NCBI RefSeq assembly: GCF_003013715.1
Contig: NC_072812.1
Span: 2,666,001-2,730,000, forward strand
Source: Candidozyma auris
Taxonomy: Eukaryota > Ascomycota > Pichiomycetes > Serinales > Metschnikowiaceae
Reading direction: 5' to 3'
Length of the DNA stretch: 64,000 bases
Shown here: one piece after another, positions 9,337 through 17,881 of the stretch
Position numbering within the stretch: the first letter of the stretch is position 1
Layout of the letters: each line of letters opens with the position of its first letter
Program-made: the position numbers and the translations under genes
The notes under the pieces: model-generated
Seen by the model: the letters and a program-made list of their open reading frames with translations, nothing else
The model's database searches: none
What the model was told of the DNA's origin: nothing

Positions 9337-10959
9337 ATGACCGCCAGCGAAAATGGGCATTTATTCGTTCTTGTGCACGGTCTTTGGGGAAGTCCGTCTC
9401 ACATGCTGACCATTGAGAAAGCGTTGAAGCAACTGCTTCCCGACGTCTCCAAGGAACGTATAGTGACCCTTAAACCGCTGTCAAATCGGTTTTGGAAAAC
9501 ATACGATGGCATAGCTCGTTGTGCTGAAAAAGTTATAGCAGAAATTTTGTACGAGATCGAAACTCTTAAACAGAATGATGACTGTAAAGTGGTGAAAATC
9601 AGTATTATTGGATACTCTTTAGGAGGATTGATTTCTCGTTATGTTGTTGGCAAGCTTTTTGACATCGGATTTTTTGATGATGTTCAGCCCGTCATTTTTT
9701 GTACATTTGCAACTCCTCATGTTGGCGTTCACTTCTTTAGAGACAATTTGTTCGACAAAACTGCTAACGCTGTTGGAAAGTTTATTTTGGGCCTCACAGG
9801 CTTCGAGTTGTTTTTGCGTGATCACAAGAAGTTATTAGTGAAGATGAGTCTTCCAAACTCCTCATTTTACAAAGGACTAGCCTGCTTTCAGAAGCGATTG
9901 TTGTTGGCCAATATAAGGAATGACAGAAGCGTGGCTTTCTATACGAGTTACATCACTTCCCATTCTCCGTTCGATGAGTGGAGCACTTTAAAAGTTAAAT
10001 ACTTAAAGTACTTACCGCCATCGAAAATTGCTGGAGTTGTCGTAAGACCGAAGTTTGTCGACTTGGAAAGATCTTATCGGGTCGATCCTTCTCGTGAAGC
10101 TCCTATAAACATTCAGGAGGCCACCTCCTTGCTTCGCCGTAACAAAGTTTTGCGGTATTCATTCATTTTTGTGTTGGCTTCTATCATCATTCCATTTTAT
10201 ATCCCTTTGATCTTGTGTCTTTCACTGTATGTATCGGGCTACAGCATTTTGAAGGTTAAGTTACTGCCATCTCCTAACATCGTCCGTCACTGGAAAGAGG
10301 TTAGGAGAGCGATTTTTGAAGGTGGAGAAGTCAACTTAAAGCATGCTCAACATGGAGAAGAGAACAGGATACATCGTCATGAGTTGTCAAAGCATGATAC
10401 TTTCAAAGGAGACACTTCTTCTTTCACTGAGCATGGTATGGAAAATGTTCTTTATGCTAAGAGCCGCATCTATAATAGGGGATCGTCCATCGAAAATGAC
10501 TATCAAAGTACCGAACAGAAGGAGGATGGGATGGAGTCACCGGTGGAGGCATTAGGTGACGAGTCAGAGGGGGTCAACTTAATAAAAGCTACATGTACTG
10601 CGGAGCAAAGAGCTTCAATCTTGTCCTCGTTGATCAGACGAAAGACTCTCATCGATGTCGACATTGAGGTGAATGCTTCGATCATGAAGAATCACGCAGA
10701 CAAGTTATCTGTTAAAGACCACACTAGATTCCCCCTTTTTACTGATGACACTAAACTAGCGATTTCGGAGGATCAAGCTACCATAATCGACAACTTAAAC
10801 ACACTTTCTTGGGAAAAAATCGCAGTGTATCATGATCTGTTCAATGCACACGATGGGATTGTCGCCAGAAGAGGGGCAAAATGGAACCCCAAAGGGGCAT
10901 CTACGATATATCTCTGGGCCTCCATCCTACGCAATCACCTTAAAACAGGAGAGTCCTAA
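9337..10959 (+). CDS. Putative serine lipase/esterase, DUF676 family (Lpl1/Rog1-like)
   Basis: 540 residues. An alpha/beta-hydrolase domain occupies roughly residues 8-230: oxyanion-region motif LVHGLWGS at 12-19, nucleophile elbow GYSLGG with Ser94, and TFATPHVGV near 125, the pattern of fungal DUF676 lipases such as Lpl1 (YOR059C), Rog1 and YDR444W. A hydrophobic segment at about 271-305 likely anchors it to a membrane or lipid droplet. A polar, poorly conserved region follows (about 330-460), then a conserved C-terminal block ending in HDGIVARRGAKWNPKGA, where the catalytic His probably lies (YHDLFNAHDGI). Substrate is unknown; family members act on phospholipids or acylglycerols. The ATG at 9337 directly precedes the domain, as in relatives. 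Confidence 0.8.
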   Translation: MTASENGHLFVLVHGLWGSPSHMLTIEKALKQLLPDVSKERIVTLKPLSNRFWKTYDGIARCAEKVIAEILYEIETLKQNDDCKVVKISIIGYSLGGLISRYVVGKLFDIGFFDDVQPVIFCTFATPHVGVHFFRDNLFDKTANAVGKFILGLTGFELFLRDHKKLLVKMSLPNSSFYKGLACFQKRLLLANIRNDRSVAFYTSYITSHSPFDEWSTLKVKYLKYLPPSKIAGVVVRPKFVDLERSYRVDPSREAPINIQEATSLLRRNKVLRYSFIFVLASIIIPFYIPLILCLSLYVSGYSILKVKLLPSPNIVRHWKEVRRAIFEGGEVNLKHAQHGEENRIHRHELSKHDTFKGDTSSFTEHGMENVLYAKSRIYNRGSSIENDYQSTEQKEDGMESPVEALGDESEGVNLIKATCTAEQRASILSSLIRRKTLIDVDIEVNASIMKNHADKLSVKDHTRFPLFTDDTKLAISEDQATIIDNLNTLSWEKIAVYHDLFNAHDGIVARRGAKWNPKGASTIYLWASILRNHLKTGES

Positions 10960-11191
10960 CCGATGCATCTTTCTGTGGAACAAATAGAATACAGTAAATT
11001 ATATATAGAAATTTGATAGTATTATTGCGATTCGAAGTTGCCAAGTCTGGTTCTTACGGATGCATTGATTGAGTCCTTCACTACGAAATTCGCAACCGAA
11101 TCTCACAGCTCGCGGGCGCACTCGGGTTAGCAACCTTCGCGCATCAGCGACCACTTCCCCGTATCGATATCTACTGGGTCGTCCGAATGCG

Positions 11192-13526
11192 ATGTTAATG
11201 ATTAATATTCGAAGCTTAAGGGTATCATACGTGACCAGGGTGCTCTTTAAGAATCCTCTATTGGAGTATAACAGAGTTCTTGGTTCTCAATTTGGGCGAT
11301 CATTGCTATCTAATAGAAGCTATTCTCATAGCAAACACGAAGGGAGACACTATAAGAATTCGAATAGAGATGAACAATGGCAAAAGTTTGGCCTAGCTGT
11401 TGCCATCTCTGGATCCATAGCTGCTTCGTCTAGTCTGTTGATAAAGAACGAGGTGTATCCTGTCGATACATCCATACATCGACTTCAGCCAGTGGAAACA
11501 GAGGACACATTCGAAAATGGTCTATATGCTGCCTCTCAGAAAGAAGAGAAGGATCTTTTTGATGCTTATAGAAGAGAGAAAACGACAAAGGGAAACGCAA
11601 TTGTTAGATCATACTATCATATTCTGTTTTTTGTCATCGACTACTTAATAGACCCGACTAAAACTATCATTAGATTTGTTGAGCTTACAACAATATTTAT
11701 GCCCGTGCTTCTTTCTTCACCAATGTGCTGGTTTGGAAAGAAAGACCGAAAGACTGGAGAGCATGTTCGCAGTGGAGCGAAGCTTTGGTTTAGGTATTTG
11801 AGGTGGGCATCTGAAGTTGCGGGCGCCTCATTTATAAAGTTGGGTCAATGGGCTGCCTCCAGGACAGACATCTTTCCCAAGGAGATGTGTGAGGAACTTT
11901 CGAATTTGCATTCAAATGCAAAGCCACACTCATTAGCAGAGACAAAAAAAATTTTGAGCAAAAGCTTTGGTATGCCGTTTGAGGAGATTTTCGAAGAGTT
12001 CAACGAGAAACCCCTAGGTGCCGGTGCAATTGCGCAAGTGTACCTAGCAAAGCTATCTGACAAGGCAATTCAAAGAGCGAAAAAGGAAAACGATACCACT
12101 GTCCAATTGTCACTTGATCCCTCTGCTCAAGAACATCGTCAATTTCTTGACAAGGTGATCGTCACTGAACCAAGTAGCTTTATCACCAAGAAACAAGAAG
12201 TTGCCATAAAGGTGTTGCATCCGAATGTGGAAGTGAAAATCAACAGAGATTTGAAAATCATGAGTTTTTTTGCCGCTGTCGTCAATGCTATACCAACCAT
12301 GGAATGGCTCTCGTTGCCCGATGAAGTTGAGCAATTCTCCATTTTAATGAGACTTCAGTTAGACTTGCGAATTGAAGCGCTCAATCTCGCCAAATTTAGA
12401 CACAACTTCAAAAATCGTCTCGATATTCATTTCCCAAAGCCGTTTTTGAACTTCAGCACCAGAGACGTCCTCGTTGAAGAGTACATCGAAGCTATCCCAT
12501 TGAGTAAGATGCTTGATCTCAAGGAAAACTTTGGAAGAAATGTTTCAAAGGAAATAAGTGACAAGGGTCTTGATGCATTTTTGCAAATGTTGATTTTGGA
12601 CAACTTCGTTCATGCTGATCTTCATCCCGGAAACATGCTCGTCAGATTTTATAAAAACAAGCTCTACAGGCATGAGAAGGAATATAAGATCATCAAGACA
12701 AGTAACGAGGAGGAGACAAACAGGATTACGCAAGAGTTGCTTGCTCTAGGTAATGACCACAAAGCTTGGTGCGACCGCCTTTCCGAACTTTATGACTCTG
12801 GATATCATGCCGAAATTTGTTTTCTTGATGTCGGGCTTATAACCGAATTGAACCACACCGACAGAGTCAACTTCATCGATTTGTTTAAAGCTTTGTCCGA
12901 ATTTAACGGTTATCTCGCGGGCGAGTTAATGGTAGAGCGCTCAAGAACACCAGAAACAGCCATAAATAAGGAGATTTTTGCCCTCAAGGTGGAGAAATTA
13001 GTTGATCGCATGAAACAAAGAACATTTGCATTGGGAAACATCAGTATCGGTGACCTTCTTGACCAGGTGTTGGGAATGGTTCGCTCTCACCATGTGAGAA
13101 TGGAAGGAGACTTTATTACTGTTATTGTGGCGATTTTACTTTTAGAAGGCATTGGAAGACAACTCGATCCTCAGCTAGATTTATTTGCAAGGTTCGTATT
13201 TGCTTTAGTACTTGGGCTTCCCACCGAAAATACCTTGCCATTTTTGGTGCCATGAACTTTTTTTTTAGACTGATCATACTAACACTTTAGTTCATTGCCT
13301 GTTCTCAGAAAATTGGGAGTTTCGAAAGAAGGCAGAGAAATAATGAAGGACGAAGACAGCATGAGTATGGTGAAGGTTTGGCTTGCACTTGAAGTTAGAC
13401 AATTTATCCACGCTTCCATTCAAGACGTACGTATAATATCAGTGACATCATGGAGAGTCGAAAAAATACTAACATAATCAGATTCATGCACTTGTTAAGG
13501 CTGACATGCTCTCTCCGAATATATAA
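11192..13526 (+). CDS. MCP2: Mitochondrial ADCK/UbiB-family atypical kinase Mcp2, three exons
   Basis: Joined exons 11192-13191, 13291-13426 and 13482-13526 give 726 residues. It belongs to the Abc1/Coq8/UbiB family; yeast Mcp2 is an inner-membrane protein linked to mitochondrial lipid homeostasis. Visible family motifs: KLGQWAASRTDIFP (KxGQ motif) near residue 215, EEFNEKPLGAGAIAQVYLA (Ala-rich loop) near 270, VAIKVLHPNV (catalytic Lys) near 338, DNFVHADLHPGNML (catalytic loop) near 470 and FLDVGL (metal-binding Asp) near 545. The N-terminus is Arg-rich, as expected for a presequence. An in-frame upstream extension starts at TTG 11069 directly after a stop; the first ATG is 11192. The unspliced frame would end at 13255 and lose the conserved tail; splicing restores LDLFASSLPVLRKLGV and a C-terminus IHALVKADMLSPNI. 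Confidence 0.82.
13192..13290 (+). other. MCP2: Intron 1 of MCP2 (99 bases)
   Basis: Begins GTTCGT (non-consensus), has the exact branch sequence TACTAAC at 13278-13284 and ends TTTAG. It interrupts codon AG|T and restores the ADCK-type sequence LDLFASSLPVLRKLG. The alternative donor GTATTT at 13196 puts the second exon out of frame. Confidence 0.8.
13427..13481 (+). other. MCP2: Intron 2 of MCP2 (55 bases)
   Basis: Begins GTACGT, has branch sequence TACTAAC at 13468-13474 and ends AATCAG. Phase 0, after the codon for Asp in SIQD; the third exon encodes IHALVKADMLSPNI and a TAA at 13524-13526. Confidence 0.78.
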
Positions 13527-13607
13527 TGTGTCAGAGGAAACCTGTTTCATTAGTAGTCTACTACTGACATTTGAAGGAGCATTATAGTCCAATGGTATAC
13601 GCAGCGG

Positions 13608-13666
13608 GTCAAGTCGTGTTGACTAGCATCGCGGTATACTGATAATTTATTATTTGACGACTTGAC
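13608..13666. repeat. Hairpin-forming inverted repeat
   Basis: GTCAAGTCGT at 13608-13617 is the exact reverse complement of 13657-13666, with a 39-base loop. The heptamer GGTATAC occurs twice around it (13594-13600 and 13633-13639). Role unknown; could be a small RNA or a terminator structure. Confidence 0.5.
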
Positions 13667-13775
13667 TGTCCTTTGCCGATACCTTGATTACTACTTGCAT
13701 GCAGAGTTTATGAGCCTTTTGGCGAATAAGTTTGTCACTGTCGCATACATTGATTGCCGTTAACTATGTATCAGA

Positions 13776-13920
13776 AAGATCTCGGTAATGTGCCGAGTTT
13801 CAGGCAGCTCTTGAAATTTCTAATGCTGTGAATCATGTACTTTAGTAAGATTTCGGTGATAGGTGCATTGAACCGAACTTCACGCAGCTCTCGAAAATGT
13901 CTAGAATTGTAGAATTTTAC
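13776..13920. repeat. Imperfect tandem direct repeat
   Basis: Copies at 13776-13840 and 13847-13920 both start AAGAT(C/T)TCGGT and share a 24-base core (13793-13816 and 13873-13896) identical at 20 positions, containing GCAGCTC and ending in GAAA. Lies about 150 bases upstream of the AIM2-like start. Confidence 0.55.
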
Positions 13921-14065
13921 AGCCACTCCGCTTTCACAGGACTGCACTCGGTAGCTCGGCAATAATCCCAACGAACCGAATCTCATGCACGAAGATTCGC
14001 ACTGTTGGGATTTAAGAGGAGTATCCATCGCCAGGAACCAAGTTCAATCTTTTACAAATTCAACA

Positions 14066-14791
14066 ATGGCTTCGAATCCTCCAGGAGCTTGCTGCATCGA
14101 ATCCAACTTTCACCAAGGTACCCCGAAGGGTTCTCACTCCACGGTTTTCGGCTTGGACACTTATGTGACGGGCGCTAGCAATGAAGCTAAACGGAACATC
14201 GTGATCTTGACCGACATCTATGGCCACAAATACAACAATGTCTTGTTAATTGCTGATCAATTGGCCAAATTGGGTCACTACAGGGTGTATATTCCAGATA
14301 TTTTGAAGGGCGACCCTGTTCCTGAGACGCATGGCGATCTCTCATCCTGGTTGAACAATCACTCTAAAGATATTACCAAGCCAATTGTTGATGGGTTCTT
14401 GAAGTCTCTTCGTGAGGAAGTGGGATCTGAAGCCTTTATCGGTGCAATTGGCTACTGCTTCGGTGCGAAGTATGCTGTGCAGCAACTCGCTGAGGGCGGT
14501 TACGCAAGTGCCGCTGCCCTTGCCCACCCATCTTTCGTTGAAATTGACGAAGTTAAGGCCATCAAGAGACCGCTTCTTATTTCAGCCGCCGAGACTGATC
14601 CCATCTTTACCGTCGAATTGAGACACAAGACCGAGGAAACATTGGCTAGCATTAAGGCTAGATACCAGATTGATTTATTCTCAGGTGTCGCTCATGGTTT
14701 TGCTGTGAGAGGGGACATCAAGGATCCTGCTGTGAAGTACGCCATGAACAAAACCCTTGCTGATCAGATCCAATGGTTCGGCTTGTTTTAA
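14066..14791 (+). CDS. Dienelactone hydrolase-family protein (Aim2-like)
   Basis: 241 residues from ATG 14066 (MASNPPGACC, a typical start of the family); an ATG at 13985 would add 27 residues of unlikely sequence. The alpha/beta-hydrolase fold has the dienelactone-hydrolase Cys nucleophile in GYCFGAK (Cys131), acid Asp178 in AAETDPIF and His210 in VAHGFAVRG, so the Cys-Asp-His triad is complete. Yeast Aim2 belongs to this family; its substrate is not established, and fungal paralogues are cytosolic hydrolases of unknown specificity. Several yeasts carry multiple copies, so orthology to AIM2 itself is not claimed. It is followed 105 bases downstream by the carboxypeptidase gene on the same strand. 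Confidence 0.82.
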   Translation: MASNPPGACCIESNFHQGTPKGSHSTVFGLDTYVTGASNEAKRNIVILTDIYGHKYNNVLLIADQLAKLGHYRVYIPDILKGDPVPETHGDLSSWLNNHSKDITKPIVDGFLKSLREEVGSEAFIGAIGYCFGAKYAVQQLAEGGYASAAALAHPSFVEIDEVKAIKRPLLISAAETDPIFTVELRHKTEETLASIKARYQIDLFSGVAHGFAVRGDIKDPAVKYAMNKTLADQIQWFGLF

Positions 14792-14896
14792 ATTGTTATA
14801 TCTGTAGCTGAATTCATGTATCCCAATCTTGCTTGCTATGTAGTGCGAAACATACTAATATCCTTATAGCGACTACTTAGGTGATATTGAAAGGTC

Positions 14897-16645
14897 ATGA
14901 CGGAGAAACTTCCGTACCACGCTAAAGAGACTAACACAAAGAAGAGCTATCTGAACTTCTTTATACTCATCATATGTTGTGTCCTTGGAATCTCATGCTA
15001 TGTGGTTTCCAAGTCAACTCCATTCGAAAAGGGGCAGATCTTGTTGCAGGCGAGCAATCCAGACTCACTTTGCCCAATTGTGGAAAAGGTCGACTTTTCG
15101 AAATTTGTACGTGATAATCTGACTGTTGACAGAATTCTTCATGACGAAACGTTCAGGAACGGTCTGATAGAAAAGTTGCTCGGTGCTGTGCGCTACCCCA
15201 CAGAAATATACGATGAAATGATACACCCTGAGGAGGCCGCTTCTCTTGACGAGTTGTACAAAGCTGAGCCAAAGTGGAAGGTTTTTGAAAAGTTTCAAAA
15301 GTATTTGGAGAAGACGTTTCCTCAAGTGCACGGTAAGCTCAAGCTTGATATAGTGAACAGCTTTGGCTTGGTGTATACTTGGGAAGGTCTGGTACCAGAG
15401 AAAAAGCCCATAATCCTAGCTGCTCACTATGATGTTGTACCAGTTCAAACAGAGACCATTTCTCAATGGACGTTTCCACCGTATGAGGGCGGTTATGATG
15501 GAAAGCATTTGTATGGAAGAGGCGTTTCTGACTGCAAGGACTTACTTATTGCGTTGTTGGAGACAGCTGAGATTTTATTGAACGAAAAAAAATTTGAGCC
15601 ACAAAGAACAATCATATTTGCTTTTGGCTATGACGAGGAAGCACTGGGATCTGGTGCACAGCACATCTCTGAACACTTATTGAAGAAGTATGGCCCAAAT
15701 TCGATACTTCAAATCATTGACGAGGGGACATCTGGATTCGAGGAAACTGAGGGCGTCAATCTCATTTTACCTGCAACTGGCGAGAAGGGATATGTTGACT
15801 CTATTATTGAGTTGTATACTCCCGGAGGACACTCCTCAGTTCCTCCAAAGCACACTTCGATTGGTATCTTGGCAAAGCTCATCAGTGATATAGAGGATGA
15901 AGATTTCGAAAGCGTCATTACAAATGCAAACCCTGTTCTAAACCAATTACAATGCTTGGCCGAACACTCTCCTTTGATTGACAAAAACATCAAGAAGGAT
16001 ATCTTGAAGGCACATTTAGATGCCGACGCAAACAAAGCTGTTCTAAAATATTTGAATAAAACACCAGAAAGCAGGTTCCTTGTGACCACTTCACAGGCTG
16101 TTGACTTGATTTCTGGCGGCGTGAAATCAAATGCCTTACCAGAGCATGCGTCTGTCTTGGTGAATCACAGAATCGCAGTCGAAGATCTGGTGGAGTCGAC
16201 AACCCAGAAGATTCTTAGGCAGGTTAGGGATGAAACCAAAAAGTTTGATTTGGGCGTCATATTTGAAGGGCAGATGGTGAGAGAATTGACCCCTAATGGG
16301 TACTTTAACTACAGTCTAAGGGAAGCTTTGGAACCAGCCCCAGTCACTCCAATGGGTGACGAGATCTGGAATCTTTTTGGTGGCTCACTTCGATACCATT
16401 ATGAGAATTTAATTTTTCCAAATGAGTCGAAAGAGTACATTTTCGCTCCGTCCCTCTCCACTGGTAATACAGACACTAAGTCATATTGGGACTTGACGAG
16501 AAACATCTTTAGGTATGCTCCAGGAATTCCGACTACCAAACTGAACATTCATTCAGTGGACGAGCGAGTCGATTTTGACGGTCATTTGCTGATCATAGCT
16601 TTCTACTATAACTATTTGCAGGTAGTAGATCATTTAGCTCAATAA
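14897..16645 (+). CDS. CPS1: Vacuolar Gly-X carboxypeptidase, M20 family (Cps1-type)
   Basis: 582 residues, close to yeast Cps1 (576). A short cytosolic tail is followed by a single membrane anchor at about residues 19-40, so it is a type II membrane protein that travels to the vacuole, where the family releases C-terminal residues from peptides such as Z-Gly-Leu. M20 zinc-ligand blocks are present: LAAHYDVVPV near 176, GRGVSDCKD near 210, YDEEALGSGA near 250, and the C-terminal His in NIHSVDERV near 555; TPGGHSSVPP is the dimerisation-domain signature. Codon 90 is CTG where the family normally has Ser (RNxS-EKL), supporting CUG-Ser decoding. CTG also occurs at codon 74, within NxT. Confidence 0.92.
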   Translation: MTEKLPYHAKETNTKKSYLNFFILIICCVLGISCYVVSKSTPFEKGQILLQASNPDSLCPIVEKVDFSKFVRDNLTVDRILHDETFRNGLIEKLLGAVRYPTEIYDEMIHPEEAASLDELYKAEPKWKVFEKFQKYLEKTFPQVHGKLKLDIVNSFGLVYTWEGLVPEKKPIILAAHYDVVPVQTETISQWTFPPYEGGYDGKHLYGRGVSDCKDLLIALLETAEILLNEKKFEPQRTIIFAFGYDEEALGSGAQHISEHLLKKYGPNSILQIIDEGTSGFEETEGVNLILPATGEKGYVDSIIELYTPGGHSSVPPKHTSIGILAKLISDIEDEDFESVITNANPVLNQLQCLAEHSPLIDKNIKKDILKAHLDADANKAVLKYLNKTPESRFLVTTSQAVDLISGGVKSNALPEHASVLVNHRIAVEDLVESTTQKILRQVRDETKKFDLGVIFEGQMVRELTPNGYFNYSLREALEPAPVTPMGDEIWNLFGGSLRYHYENLIFPNESKEYIFAPSLSTGNTDTKSYWDLTRNIFRYAPGIPTTKLNIHSVDERVDFDGHLLIIAFYYNYLQVVDHLAQ

Positions 16646-16733
16646 ATGTTTCTCGCGTTTAGTGCGATGCCCATCTTCAACTCTTAGCGCACTGTGTCGC
16701 AAATTGTAGATCAGTTCAGAAGACCCATTCTCC

Positions 16734-17816
16734 ATGCCCACTGAATTAGAGGAGTTAGTTGGGTTTTTGCACCTGCCACAGCCAGCTGTTGTTCAAATAG
16801 CGTTGGACAACTTGGTAGGCTATTCTTCCGGTCCTCATCAAAAGGTTTTTGCATACGATGACTACAAGAGCATCACGGATTTGAAAAAGCTTGCGCAGGA
16901 GTCAGGAAAGACCACGGTGAGCCAGGCAGTAACTATACTAGCGAATCTCTGTGACGATGAGACCATGAGGAGATTAATAGTAAAGGACCTCGACTTTCTT
17001 AAGTATTTGGTGTCGTCAATCATTAGACTTTCCAACACGGTAACGGACTTGATGTGCATCCTACTTGCCAACTTGGCAAAAGATGATCAAATTACAAAAA
17101 TCTTCGACATCAAAGTCCCTCTTGATGATGAGGCAAAGAAGACTTTTGCGTCCGAGAATGCTGTGGATTGTTTAATGGATTGTTTCGTCAAGGGTGCCAA
17201 TCGCACGCTAAACAAGTACGCAGATTTTGACTACTTGGCTTACTTCTTCGCTGACCTCTCCCGATTTAAGAAGGGCAGAGACTATTTTGTCACTGAGCAA
17301 CTGTATGACAATGTCGTTCCCATCTCGAAATTGTTGGTCTTCACCGAGAAGTACGATTCTAAAGTCAGACGCGAAGGTGTCGCTTCCACTATAAAAAACT
17401 CACTTTTTGATGTTGAAAAACACCAGCTTTTAGTTACAGATGAGAAGATCAATTTGTTGCCTTATCTTTTGTTGCCAATTGCTGGTCCTGAGGAAATTGA
17501 CGAAGATGACTTGTTCAACCTTCCTGATGAGCTTCAGCTATTACCTCCCAATAAAGAGCGGGATCCAGTAGACACGGTCATTTGCACACATCTCGAATCT
17601 TTGCTTTTATTGTGCACCACAAGAGCATTAAGAGAGCATCTTAGAGAAAAAGCTGTCTATCCTTTGATTAGAGAGCTCCACAAAGCTACTAATAACCAAG
17701 ACATTGCTGATCTCTGTGACAGATTGGTGCAGCTATTGATGAGGGACGAGGCCGAGGATAAAGCTGACATGGCTGTCGAAAGTGATGACGACGATAAAAT
17801 TGTAGAGGTTGTTTGA
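16734..17816 (+). CDS. HGH1: Hgh1, chaperone for folding of elongation factor 2
   Basis: 360 residues of ARM/HEAT-like repeats with the family start ([19 protein letters not shown]) and the central [21 protein letters not shown] block, about residues 163-183. [21 protein letters not shown] near 245-265 and [17 protein letters not shown] near 280 are signature blocks. Cytosolic Hgh1 works with TRiC/CCT and Hsp90 to fold eEF2 domain III. The C-terminus is acidic. The gene starts 88 bases after the carboxypeptidase stop on the same strand and converges with TFG1, whose stop is 65 bases beyond. Confidence 0.93.
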   Translation: MPTELEELVGFLHLPQPAVVQIALDNLVGYSSGPHQKVFAYDDYKSITDLKKLAQESGKTTVSQAVTILANLCDDETMRRLIVKDLDFLKYLVSSIIRLSNTVTDLMCILLANLAKDDQITKIFDIKVPLDDEAKKTFASENAVDCLMDCFVKGANRTLNKYADFDYLAYFFADLSRFKKGRDYFVTEQLYDNVVPISKLLVFTEKYDSKVRREGVASTIKNSLFDVEKHQLLVTDEKINLLPYLLLPIAGPEEIDEDDLFNLPDELQLLPPNKERDPVDTVICTHLESLLLLCTTRALREHLREKAVYPLIRELHKATNNQDIADLCDRLVQLLMRDEAEDKADMAVESDDDDKIVEVV

Positions 17817-17881
17817 TTCGATGGTAGGTGAAATGTGACTCAATGCAATTAAATTATTAAACAAGCTGATTTGATTATCTC

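Larger units (their letters stand above)
13527..14065. other. Intergenic region MCP2 / AIM2-like with hairpin and imperfect repeats
   Basis: No protein gene seen. It contains a 10-bp perfect inverted repeat (13608-13617 with 13657-13666), a nearby tRNA A-box-like sequence TAGTCCAATGG (13585-13595) without a matching B box, and two imperfect direct copies of a roughly 65-75 base sequence at 13776-13840 and 13847-13920. Confidence 0.5.

Noticed and set aside
11069..11191. In-frame extension of MCP2 to TTG 11069
   Set aside because: It begins directly after a stop and has no ATG. It is Arg-rich and could be read only by non-AUG initiation, for which there is no evidence.
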